Below, piece after piece: positions 15,592 through 22,817 of a DNA stretch of 22,817 nt. Position 1 is the stretch's first letter, and every line of letters starts with the position of its first letter. The position numbers and the translations under genes were made by a program. Source of the DNA: Paulinella micropora (taxonomy: Eukaryota > Cercozoa > Imbricatea > Euglyphida > Paulinellidae); NCBI GenBank assembly GCA_019918135.1, contig WBZZ01006802.1, positions 1-22,817 of the forward strand. Direction: 5' to 3'. The notes under the pieces were generated by a model, which saw only the letters and a program-made list of their open reading frames with translations, was not told the DNA's origin and made no database searches.

Positions 15592-16662
15592 TTATTTCAT
15601 ACAGTTCTCTTGTTTCTTAATCATAACTCTAATTTCATTATTGCACCATGGTTTCCATTTTCGTTTCTTTACACGCTTTTCATACTTTTCTACCACTGTC
15701 TTAATAGCTGTATGTATTTTATTTATATAATTATTAGGAGTATCGTTATTTAGTTCTGGGTCAAGAACTTGCTTAAGTTCATAAATTATTTCTTCTGTTA
15801 TTATTTCCTTCTTGTCTTCATATTTCTTATTGCTTAGGATTTTATTATTATTTTTCTTATGTGTGATTGGGGTGTGAAAGATAGCATAGATGGGGTGGTG
15901 ATCAGAGATGCATGTAGGTAAGACATCAGATGTGATATCGCAGGTGAGTGTCGTTAAGATAACATCAAGCAATGTATGGCTCTTTGCTTTGCGGGTGGGA
16001 TTTTTGATTGTGGTGAAGAGGTTGTTGATTGCAAGGAAGTCACATACCTGTTTTGTAGGGCGCAAGAGATCAAGGTTAAGGTCACCAACAATCGTGATGC
16101 TGGTGTGTGGGGAGGCAGAGAGGATACCTTGCATGTAGTTTTGGAGCTCTTGGAAGAAAGTGCAGTCGTAGGATTGTGAGAGTGGTCTTTTGTAGATATG
16201 GAATATGGTGTGGATTGGATTATTTTTATGTTCTGTGCTGTGTATCTGCATGATTACGCCAGAGGCTTTTGAGATTTTAGATTCAGAGATTGTGATGTGC
16301 ATATCGTTTTTATAGTAGACCGACACATCTGTGGTATGATAGGATGTGTATGTTGGGATTGGGAAGTGAGTGTGTGGTGTACCTGGTGTTATTTTTGATT
16401 CCGTAAGTGATATAATGTCTGGGATGAAGTGAGTGCAGTCAGGGTTGGATAGATGGTTAAGTAGGGTTTGGTGGCTTCCTGTTATACCACGGATATTCGT
16501 ATGATATATAGAGAAGTGTTTGTTTACCTTGGGGGGAAGAGATGTGAGGTGTGGGTGTATGATTTGTGCTGGTGGGTGTGATGGTGCATTATTGCAATTG
16601 GGTTGAGTTTGTTCTGGTAGGTGTTCCAGGGGTAGGGGGTTGGGCTGTAATAAGGAGCTCAT
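15592..16662 (-). CDS. LINE ORF2 N-terminus, APE-type endonuclease
   Basis: ATG at 16662, 44 bp after the ORF1 stop. A 45-residue Pro-rich leader is followed by the apurinic-endonuclease-like fold: YHTNIRGI (Asn about 56), DIISLTESKI (Glu about 88), ITIVGDLNLDLL (Asp/Asn about 194-196) and CISDHHPIYAIF (Asp-His about 254-255). These are the metal-binding and catalytic residues that nick target DNA. The C-terminus is basic (EKYEKRVKKRKWKPWCNNEI). The frame ends at 15592 because of a one-base shift near 15600-15610; the other frame continues (ELYEIKIACPVKSNRTKYN) to about 15390. Confidence 0.88.
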   Translation of the reverse strand: MSSLLQPNPLPLEHLPEQTQPNCNNAPSHPPAQIIHPHLTSLPPKVNKHFSIYHTNIRGITGSHQTLLNHLSNPDCTHFIPDIISLTESKITPGTPHTHFPIPTYTSYHTTDVSVYYKNDMHITISESKISKASGVIMQIHSTEHKNNPIHTIFHIYKRPLSQSYDCTFFQELQNYMQGILSASPHTSITIVGDLNLDLLRPTKQVCDFLAINNLFTTIKNPTRKAKSHTLLDVILTTLTCDITSDVLPTCISDHHPIYAIFHTPITHKKNNNKILSNKKYEDKKEIITEEIIYELKQVLDPELNNDTPNNYINKIHTAIKTVVEKYEKRVKKRKWKPWCNNEIRVMIKKQENCMK

Positions 16663-16705
16663 GGCTTACTGCGGTGCCTCACTGGCAGGGAACGTCGAAC
16701 TGGAA

Positions 16706-17029
16706 CTAGACATGGTTGCATTTCCTGACCTGTTGGTCCTTGGGGATATGAGTGGTCTGATTCACAGTTTTGAAGTGGTTCTTCAAGTACCGAATATTAG
16801 TCAAGCGTTGGATCTTAAATATGTTCTCACTCTCTCGTGGGCGTAGATATATCTCACCATCTGTGGTCCACACTGCTGCCACGAAATTTGGGTAGTCCTT
16901 CATGAGTTGCTTTGTGTGGTCAAGGAGTTTGCGTGTTTCAGGTGACAAGCTCTTTTTACACATGATGTGGTAATCTTTACCAGTGTAATTCTGCCAGCGT
17001 GGCGTGATTTGCGAGATTTGCTTGTGCTA
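16706..17029 (-). CDS. LINE ORF1, C-terminal part
   Basis: In frame with the 17027-17470 fragment and separated from it only by a TAG at 17027-17029. Carries KDYPNFVAAVWTTDGEIYLR and ENIFKIQRLTNIRYLK. This pattern (aromatic-V-W-x-x-x-G-x-I-x-x-R) resembles the C-terminal domain shared by ORF1 proteins of several CR1/Jockey-like elements and baculovirus FP25-type proteins. Likely an RNA-binding chaperone domain; assignment is by resemblance. Confidence 0.6.
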
Positions 17030-17470
17030 GGGATGCGAAGATTTATCGCACCGGACGAAATTTTTCTTCAGCTGATTACTTGCAAACCGGACTTTTATCG
17101 CAGGCGTGGTTTTTGCTGTTTCAGGGTTGTACATCTTTGCTGCATGGTCCGAGATCATTCTTTTGCAAAGTAATATGTCACCATCCTTACAGTCCATACC
17201 TTTCGCTTTCATTAAAGCTGTTACTATTTTCTGAGTTTGTTTTTGAGTTTCTTTGGAATCATATGGAATTCCGGTGATTATCGCGGTGTCCAAAGATTCG
17301 TTGTTTGGGAGTACTGCCGGTGGTTCTTCCCTTTTATGTAACGGGAAACTTTCATGCAAATTGCTGTTTGCGAGATTAAAGGGTTGTTTCCAACTGCCTT
17401 GAAGTGTGTTGTTGTTGTTGCTGTGTGATGAGGATGCACTGGAAGATTGCATGGACTGGGGTCTGCTCAT
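17027..17470 (-). CDS. LINE ORF1, middle part
   Basis: After a Ser/Asn-rich linker it reads DTAIITGIPYDSKETQKQT and AIKVRFASNQLKKNFVRC, the two halves of an RRM-like fold common in LINE ORF1 proteins. It ends at an in-frame TAG, after which the same frame continues with ISQITPRWQNYTGKDYHI. The ATG at 17470 is probably internal: a frameshift near 17470-17480 separates it from the coiled-coil fragment. Confidence 0.6.
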   Translation of the reverse strand: MSRPQSMQSSSASSSHSNNNNTLQGSWKQPFNLANSNLHESFPLHKREEPPAVLPNNESLDTAIITGIPYDSKETQKQTQKIVTALMKAKGMDCKDGDILLCKRMISDHAAKMYNPETAKTTPAIKVRFASNQLKKNFVRCDKSSHP

Positions 17471-17801
17471 GTGTGAGGTGGTGCTTGTTGTTGGAGGAAA
17501 ACCTGTTTCGATCTCGTTCCTCTTTGAGTTCTCTCGTTAGGCTTTCAACTTTTGCCTCACATTGCAGCAGCTTCATGGTCATGTCATGCATTTTTTTCAG
17601 CATTTCATCCATTTTTTCTTCCATCGTTTTTGGCGCGTTTCCGTTGCCGTCTTGTTTTTCAGTTTCCTCCGTTGTTTTGCTGAGATTTCCGAAAATCTTT
17701 TCGGTGGATTCAATTCGAGCATGTTTCGCTGGTATGTTGTTGTTGTTGGGATTGTCTGAGGTGTTTGCTCTTGATGGTTTTGCTCTCTTCTGGGAGGACA
17801 T
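17376..17801 (-). CDS. LINE ORF1, N-terminal coiled-coil part
   Basis: ATG at 17801 (MSSQKRAKPSRANTSDN), directly beside a (TAC)n array. A basic N-terminus is followed by a heptad-patterned helix at residues about 55-100 (MEEKMDEMLKKMHDMTMKL, ESLTRELKEERDRN), as in trimerising ORF1 proteins. After about residue 112 the frame becomes unrelated while the 17470 frame continues. The upstream poly-Ser frame through the TAC array is not coding. Confidence 0.6.
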   Translation of the reverse strand: MSSQKRAKPSRANTSDNPNNNNIPAKHARIESTEKIFGNLSKTTEETEKQDGNGNAPKTMEEKMDEMLKKMHDMTMKLLQCEAKVESLTRELKEERDRNRFSSNNKHHLTHEQTPVHAIFQCILITQQQQQHTSRQLETTL

Positions 17802-17827
17802 GATGCTTCTTGAATAATTTCCCGTGA

Positions 17828-17881
<54 letters not shown>

Positions 17882-17882
17882 G

Positions 17883-17922
<40 letters not shown>

Positions 17923-17967
17923 TACTACTAACTACTACTACTACTACTTCCACTACTACTACTACTA

Positions 17968-18010
<43 letters not shown>
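17828..18010. repeat. (TAC)n microsatellite at the LINE 5' end
   Basis: About 183 bp of ACT/TAC triplets with a few interruptions. It abuts the 5' end of the LINE at 17801-17827, suggesting the element inserted into or next to such an array. Confidence 0.95.
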
Positions 18011-18011
<1 letters not shown>

Positions 18012-18035
18012 GGCTAGGCTAGGCTAGGCTAGGCT
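18011..18035. repeat. (AGGCT)5 pentamer array
   Basis: Five perfect AGGCT units following the TAC array. At the equivalent point the dispersed repeat reads AGGCCTAGGC, so this looks like an expansion of that junction. Confidence 0.85.
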
Positions 18036-18225
18036 ATAAGGGTAACTGTTTTTTCTTATTCAGCCAACGGGGAAAACGATAAAAATAACCCGATAATGAT
18101 GCAGTGTTTGCAATCATAACCTCGTTAAATTTATGTTTTAACCCGAATTACAGCTTCAACATAAGAGTGGAGAGCAGAACGTATTACACAAATCGCAAAA
18201 CACGATGCTTTTTTGATTTAACTAG
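18036..18225. other. Unique-looking spacer
   Basis: 190 bp with no coding frame of note. It ends TTGATTTAACTAGGTACTAC, a shortened version of the dispersed repeat end (TTGATTTAACTAG...CCTAC), so it is probably a diverged relative of that repeat. Confidence 0.45.
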
Positions 18226-18480
<255 letters not shown>

Positions 18481-18481
<1 letters not shown>

Positions 18482-18596
18482 GGCCTAGGCCTTCGATTTA
18501 ATGAAGTTAAATTTAACTTCTGATCATCCATACAAATCGTTAGCTCAAGAGCTATTGATTTAAGTAGATGGTGACCTACTTCTCAAATTATTAAGA
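18481..18596 (+). repeat. Dispersed hairpin repeat, copy 2
   Basis: Begins AGGCCTAGGCCTTCGATT at the end of the TAC array. Same core palindrome at 18534-18561, then GATGGTGACCTAC. It also contains the 12-bp palindrome GTTAAATTTAAC. Very similar to copies 1 and 3 over about 115 bp by eye. Confidence 0.85.
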
Positions 18597-18615
18597 ATAA
18601 TAAAAAAAATTGAAT

Positions 18616-18616
<1 letters not shown>

Positions 18617-18668
<52 letters not shown>

Positions 18669-18705
18669 TTGTTGCTACTACTACTACTTCTACTACTACT
18701 TCTAC
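18617..18705. repeat. (TAC)n microsatellite
   Basis: Two TAC runs interrupted by TATTGTTGC, leading directly into copy 3 of the dispersed repeat. Confidence 0.9.
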
Positions 18706-18820
18706 TAGGCCTAGGCTTTCGATTGAATGAAGTTAATTTTAACCTCTGGTCATCCATACAAATCGTTAGCTCAAGAGCTATTGATTTAATTAGATGGTGA
18801 CCTGCTTCTCAAATTATTAA
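18706..18820 (+). repeat. Dispersed hairpin repeat, copy 3
   Basis: Begins AGGCCTAGGCTTTCGATT, with the core palindrome at 18760-18787. Followed by A/T-rich sequence, (AAAAT)n and, near 18950, AATCTGTTATGAAATGAAAG, which matches the segment after copy 1 (13243-13268). The homologous unit is therefore longer than the core and interrupted by microsatellites. Confidence 0.85.
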
Positions 18821-18861
18821 AAATAGTAAAAATATTACATTATTAAAGTATTAGAATATTA

Positions 18862-18896
18862 AAATAAAACAAAATAAAATAAAATAAAATAAAATA
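18862..18896. repeat. (AAAAT)n microsatellite
   Basis: About six AAAAT/AAAAC units after copy 3. Confidence 0.85.
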
Positions 18897-19017
18897 TAAA
18901 CAAATAAAAACAAAAATATATGATAAAAATTTATTAAGAATATTAAAATAATCTGTTATGAAATGAAAGTAAGGTGACCTACTACTACTACTATTACTAC
19001 CTAATAATACCTAATAA

Positions 19018-20161
19018 TAATAATAGTGCTTCTCTGTCAATGGCTGATGCAAATCTGCACATGCGCCTCCATCGTCTCACCCGTGAGGGGAGTACGAAGA
19101 ATTGACGATATGCTCTAATGACACCCCTGTTACAATCCCCGAAGATAGCTCAATAAAAAGTCGGTAGACACAAATCCCCAAAAGAGAATGATGTCTCGTT
19201 ATATTAGCTCAGTGAAGCCGAAAAGAAAACGGCAACAGACCAAGGTTAAAATGGCATTAGATCAAATCCGGCCAAACGATATTGAAAATAATGGGAAAAA
19301 ACTAGGTGCACCTGACACCAGAAAAAGGGTACTTTTTACCGGCTATCCGGGGGGTGATGCCTACAGTACCCCTTCCCGTTTTTTTTGACGGAAATATGCA
19401 ATATTTTCGTCATATAATTGCTGATTTCTTTTCTGCACAAACGCTACGGGGTGTCGCAACTAAGTGCATTAACCCACGGATAGACGGTGCAGTGGATATA
19501 TAAAACGCATACGCCAGACACGAGTCAACTATAAATCTCCAGCCTCGTTTTTGTAAATAAAAACTCCTCCTTCCACACTTGTTGTCCCCCCCGTAACTTA
19601 ATTCTGAGGCAGTATGTCAAGAACAAATAGTATTACTATTGCAATAAAAGCAGCGTTATAATTTTTCTCCTTCTCCAAAAACACTTCCGATCAGTAAATA
19701 CATTGTCTTTTAATAACATACCCTTGTATTCAATCGGTTACCTTAATATAGTACTAGGGGGCCAGACCTAATAACTATATCCAAAGCCGGGGTGAGTGAG
19801 CCCGACCATGCGATATGCCGACACAAGTAGAGACGGACCGTGCTGGTATGACGATATTAAGTATATCCAAAGAAAAAAATTTAATATGTCTACTATGAGA
19901 ACATTTTTTGAGAACATCACCCTGGATACTTGAAGCAGGGTCGTACCAGGAACACCATCGCTAAACTCACAAGCGATCCCCTTATACGGTGTCGTATCCA
20001 TTTGCCGATTGACCCTCGCACTCATATGTTGCGATAAAAATGCCAAGTAACAACAATGGTATAAAAACATTTTAATAAGACATGATCTGACATGGGCACT
20101 ATGAGATTAATCCACATGCAGCTTTCAATGTCCGACGCGTGATAATAGAAAAAAATGTCAC
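19018..20161. other. Non-coding region, probably 3' untranslated/LTR of the Ty3-like element
   Basis: No convincing gene; the frames at 19188-19388 (plus) and 19768-20070 (minus) have no family features. Promoter-like TATATAAAA (19497-19505) is followed 50 bp later by AATAAA (19556-19561) on plus. A 12-bp hairpin lies at 19386-19412. Purine tracts on minus that could be a polypurine tract are near 19570 and 19665. TGTTAC (19129) and GTAACA (20047-20052) could be LTR ends, giving about 924 bp, but no second copy is in view. Confidence 0.4.
19386..19412. other. 12-bp hairpin
   Basis: TGACGGAAATAT (19386-19397) pairs with ATATTTTCGTCA (19401-19412), with one G-T pair and a 3-nt loop, directly after a T8 run. 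Role unknown. Confidence 0.55.
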
Positions 20162-21064
20162 TTACTGCCTTCGTCGCCTTGCGCGAACCCCTTTGCCAGG
20201 TGGCGGGCCGCCAACAAAAGTCAAGTCAAACTTCGACTCCTCCAGAATGTCCCATATTTTGTTAGGGATGGCGCCCAAAGATAAGTCAAAAGGAATGTCA
20301 AGCACTCCTCTAGGCAGTGACTGAATAGTCCACGCAGTGTGGTCTTTGTCTCGAAGGGTAATAGTATCATCCCATGTCTCGAGATTTTTCGCGTCTTTGT
20401 ACACCGGTAAATATTGTCTAGCTTTTGGATCCTCAACAGGGTCCATGCTTCTCCAAAAATGGAGTACCGGTTGTATCGTTTTTGCTGCTAAGGATCTCTT
20501 CGATGTCCGTGCTGCCCGTGTAGTCTGCGGGACCGCCACAGCTCGCATGAGATAAAGATCTGAGAGAGTGTCATCGGCAACATGAGATTCTGCCGGTCTC
20601 AACAGATAAAAAGCGTCTCGGACCCACTTGATGGCCGCAATCGCCTCTCCTTCCTTCCATCGCACATGTCGAATGTCCACATTACCCGCGTTTGGGTTAG
20701 TGTCCTTCTCCCCTCCTCCTCCATGGACATCCGTCGCTCGCGTCGACCTTGCCACCTTCCTCGGTTGGTCGAAGATGAGATCGTTTTGCGCTCTCCTCTG
20801 CGCCTCCGTGAACTTCTCCTTCGTACCGCCGCGGACTATGGGGGCTTTAGACTGAGTCCCCGCCGCGCTTTTGCGGTTTGAGTCTTCCTTACTCTCCTTC
20901 TCGGTCTCCTCCTTCTCCGTGACCGGTGCCCGATAGGCATTCTCCTCCTCTAAGGTATCCTCCTTCTGTATAGGCGGTACCTCTTGGAAGTCCTCCTTCA
21001 TCCGTTTCAACGCCTCCTCAACGGATTCATCCTCAAGTAAGAAGGGGTCATATTTGATCAGCCT
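20162..21064 (-). CDS. C-terminal extension of the Ty3-like polyprotein, after an in-frame TGA
   Basis: Same frame as the integrase ORF, beginning directly after the TGA at 21065-21067 with RLIKYDPFLLEDESVEEALK; the first ATG is at 21010. About 300 residues: a Glu/Lys-rich disordered part (to about residue 110), then a folded-looking part (RHVRWKEGEAIAAIKWVRDAF, FDLSLGAIPNKIWDILEES) and a basic tail (GKGVRARRRRQ). No chromodomain motif is evident and I do not recognise the domain. It could be a true extension made by readthrough, or part of one ORF broken by a single mutation. Confidence 0.55.
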   Translation of the reverse strand, partial: RLIKYDPFLLEDESVEEALKRMKEDFQEVPPIQKEDTLEEENAYRAPVTEKEETEKESKEDSNRKSAAGTQSKAPIVRGGTKEKFTEAQRRAQNDLIFDQPRKVARSTRATDVHGGGGEKDTNPNAGNVDIRHVRWKEGEAIAAIKWVRDAFYLLRPAESHVADDTLSDLYLMRAVAVPQTTRAARTSKRSLAAKTIQPVLHFWRSMDPVEDPKARQYLPVYKDAKNLETWDDTITLRDKDHTAWTIQSLPRGVLDIPFDLSLGAIPNKIWDILEESKFDLTFVGGPPPGKGVRARRRRQ

Positions 21065-22817
21065 TCAAACATTCACAATCTGCACCTTCCCTCTACCCCT
21101 GATCTTATAATTCAGAGGTCCCATCTGTTCCATGATCTGGTATGGTCCTTTCCAGTGGGTAAACAGCTTAGAGCTAACCCCCTTAGGGACTTGATGGTAC
21201 AAGAGTACAATATCCCCAACCTGGAAACGGACTTGATCTAAGTGCGCTTGTCGCACTCCTTGTGCGTCAGTCTTTCTGCGCTCCGCCTCCCTGTGCGCCG
21301 CAACTATTTGTTCCGCCTCCATCTTCGCTCTTAGTCTCATCCCGAACAACTCATCCTCATCTGCCCAAGTGTCTTTTGGATGCAGAAGTGAGGTTGGGAT
21401 ATTAGGCTCTCGGCCGTAAACCAATTGATATGGCGAGACTGAGCTCCTGGCTCCTCCTAATGCCGATGAGGGTAGACAGTTCATTGCAAAGGCAAATGAA
21501 GGTGCTGCCTCCACCCAGGCTCTCTGATTCTCCTTCTTCATACAGTACATCTTAAGCGATGCTTTGAGAGGTCTATGTACCCGCTCGATCTTGCCATTCG
21601 CTCTCGGGTTATAGGCAGTAACATATTGCCATTTCATCCCGTAGTACTTAGATAGTCTGTCGATGACTTCATTATTAAAGTCAGAACCTCGATCAGAACA
21701 TATCTTTCTAGGCACTCCGATCTGCGAGACGATCCTATCGATCAGAGCCTCCGCAGTTGTCTTGCCTGTAGCGTCCTTAACAGGAACAACCCAGACATAA
21801 TTGGTGGCTCGATCTATTGCGGTAAGAAGGTATCTGTACCCTTCTGCCATTTCGGGGAAAGGTCCCACATGATCGATGTGTAAAAATTCAAACATCCCGG
21901 CGTGTAACGGGAATGTACCGATCAGGCCAAAGTTCGCCTTCAGCGGTGTCTTTGTGGTTTTGCATGGGATGCATGCGTCCACTTCCCTGTCTATCTCCTC
22001 CTTCATCCCTTTCCACCAAAATCGCCTCGCTATGAACCAATGAGTTCTTTGTCGACCCGGATGTGCCAGTAAGGGGCAGTTATGGGCTGCGACATATATA
22101 AAGCGCCTCAACTTCTCTGGTACCCAGAGAGTCCATTTGTCAGGCTGTGATGCAAATTTGCCATGCTGGCCCTTGTACCACAATAGCCCATCTCTCCACG
22201 CCATCTCCTTCATCTGATCTTTGATCTGTGGAGTCTTTTTAAGCTCATTAGGGTTCTTGTATAACGTTATGAGCTCCTTGAACTCCGGATCCGTCGCCTG
22301 TTGCTGCCTCCACGCGGTAGGCGAGGCGATATGAATAGTACCGTCCTCCAACCTTACTCCTACCCTTTCCGGGTCTTCATCAAGCTCGCTTTGATTTTCC
22401 TGTGGAGGTTCAGTACAGACCTCAGTCGCCTCCTCCTCTTCTTTTATATTCGCCTTCGCGTTCTCGTATGTCTCATAAGACCACTCAGCGTCTTCGAGAA
22501 CATGCGCCTCACAGCATATGCCATGCTCCGGGCCTTGAGGACTATATCGTAGACCCGTGCGGTCATAACGAACGCCTCTTGCCATCTGCATCGCCTCTAT
22601 GTGGCTCACCTCGTATACCTTGTCCGTGGACAGGTCCATCATCTCCACTGATGATACGAGAGCCGACACCTCCGACTGAAACTCTAGCCTGGAAAGGCTA
22701 TCAGCGACTACGTTTCGCTTTCCCGGTAAGTAGACCATCGTGAAATTGAAACATGACAAGAAAGCTTGCCACCGCGCCAAACGGCCGGTTTGTTCATGAT
22801 TCATCAACAAAGAAGGT
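21065..22817 (-). CDS. Ty3/Gypsy-like pol: RNase H C-terminus and integrase (partial)
   Basis: Open to the right edge. It starts with TGRLARWQAFLSCFNF and YLPGKRNVVADSLSRLEF, the end of a Ty3-type RNase H. After an acidic linker comes the HHCC zinc motif (HNCPLLAH at about 243-250, CIPC at 280-283, counting from 22810). The integrase core follows: HIDHVGPF (Asp about 313), ICSDRGSDF (Asp about 373), NGKIERVHRPL (Glu about 409), then YQLVYGREPN and the GPY/F-like THWKGPYQIMEQMGPLNYKI. All three catalytic acids are present. TGA at 21065 falls where most elements read on into a short tail. Confidence 0.93.
   Translation of the reverse strand, partial: PSLLMNHEQTGRLARWQAFLSCFNFTMVYLPGKRNVVADSLSRLEFQSEVSALVSSVEMMDLSTDKVYEVSHIEAMQMARGVRYDRTGLRYSPQGPEHGICCEAHVLEDAEWSYETYENAKANIKEEEEATEVCTEPPQENQSELDEDPERVGVRLEDGTIHIASPTAWRQQQATDPEFKELITLYKNPNELKKTPQIKDQMKEMAWRDGLLWYKGQHGKFASQPDKWTLWVPEKLRRFIYVAAHNCPLLAHPGRQRTHWFIARRFWWKGMKEEIDREVDACIPCKTTKTPLKANFGLIGTFPLHAGMFEFLHIDHVGPFPEMAEGYRYLLTAIDRATNYVWVVPVKDATGKTTAEALIDRIVSQIGVPRKICSDRGSDFNNEVIDRLSKYYGMKWQYVTAYNPRANGKIERVHRPLKASLKMYCMKKENQRAWVEAAPSFAFAMNCLPSSALGGARSSVSPYQLVYGREPNIPTSLLHPKDTWADEDELFGMRLRAKMEAEQIVAAHREAERRKTDAQGVRQAHLDQVRFQVGDIVLLYHQVPKGVSSKLFTHWKGPYQIMEQMGPLNYKIRGRGKVQIVNV

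Larger units (their letters stand above)
13440..17801 (-). mobile_element. APE-type non-LTR retrotransposon (LINE), nearly full length
   Basis: Minus-strand order ORF1 (17801-16706), ORF2 endonuclease (16662-15592), reverse transcriptase (about 15390-13683), 3' region with terminal repeats to about 13400. There is no RNase H domain and no LTR. The post-RT end (AQWDKLPEHLRDISYKAEF) resembles the CR1/L2/Jockey-like assemblage; finer placement needs phylogeny. Both ORFs are interrupted, so this copy is likely dead. Confidence 0.85.
19100..22817 (-). mobile_element. Ty3/Gypsy-like LTR retrotransposon, 3' part (5' part outside window)
   Basis: Domain order RNase H, then integrase, on the minus strand, as in Ty3/Gypsy (in Ty1/Copia integrase precedes RT). 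GC content is visibly higher than in the Polinton. Protease, RT and gag lie beyond the right edge. The left limit is uncertain. Confidence 0.8.

Noticed and set aside
19188..19388. Basic plus-strand protein starting MMSRYISSVKPKRKR
   Set aside because: Short, without a family, in a region with LTR-like features; no supporting context.
19768..20070. Minus-strand 100-codon frame
   Set aside because: Composition not gene-like, no motif, inside the putative LTR/3' region.

Overview
The window is repetitive eukaryotic DNA in which three unrelated mobile elements lie side by side, separated by microsatellite-rich sequence. No ordinary host gene is recognisable. Host identity cannot be read from the sequence. 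Gene-poor DNA, long triplet arrays and a tailed-particle Polinton would suit a protist or alga with a repeat-rich genome, but that is inference.

Positions 1 to about 12,400 are the AT-rich part of a Polinton/Maverick-like (Polinton-like virus) element, cut off on the left. It carries a large collagen/phage-tail-like fibre gene with an S74-type self-chaperone C-terminus (975-4622, minus), a small two-helix membrane protein, a charged basic/acidic protein (4715-5236), a retroviral-type (rve) integrase (5365-6269), two small structural or coiled-coil proteins, and a protein-primed family B DNA polymerase with all exonuclease and polymerase motifs (7717-11871, minus). Capsid, ATPase and protease genes are not in view and would have to lie left of position 1. 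Small AT-rich gaps separate divergent gene pairs, and palindromic elements sit at gene 3' ends.

Positions about 12,400-13,500 and 17,820-19,020 are simple repeats: (AAT)n, (TAC)n, (AT)n, CTGT/CTGG, a 13-bp minisatellite and AGGCT pentamers. A roughly 115-bp dispersed repeat with a conserved hairpin occurs three times there, each time directly after a TAC-rich tract. Positions 13,400-17,801 are a nearly complete APE-type non-LTR retrotransposon on the minus strand (ORF1 with coiled coil, then ORF2 with endonuclease and reverse transcriptase). Positions about 19,100-22,817 are the 3' part of a GC-richer Ty3/Gypsy-like LTR retrotransposon on the minus strand (RNase H end, integrase, unusual C-terminal extension), cut off on the right.

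Almost every long gene is interrupted by one or more single-base frameshifts or nonsense codons while its catalytic motifs are intact. This means either young, decaying copies or residual assembly errors; the sequence alone cannot separate the two.
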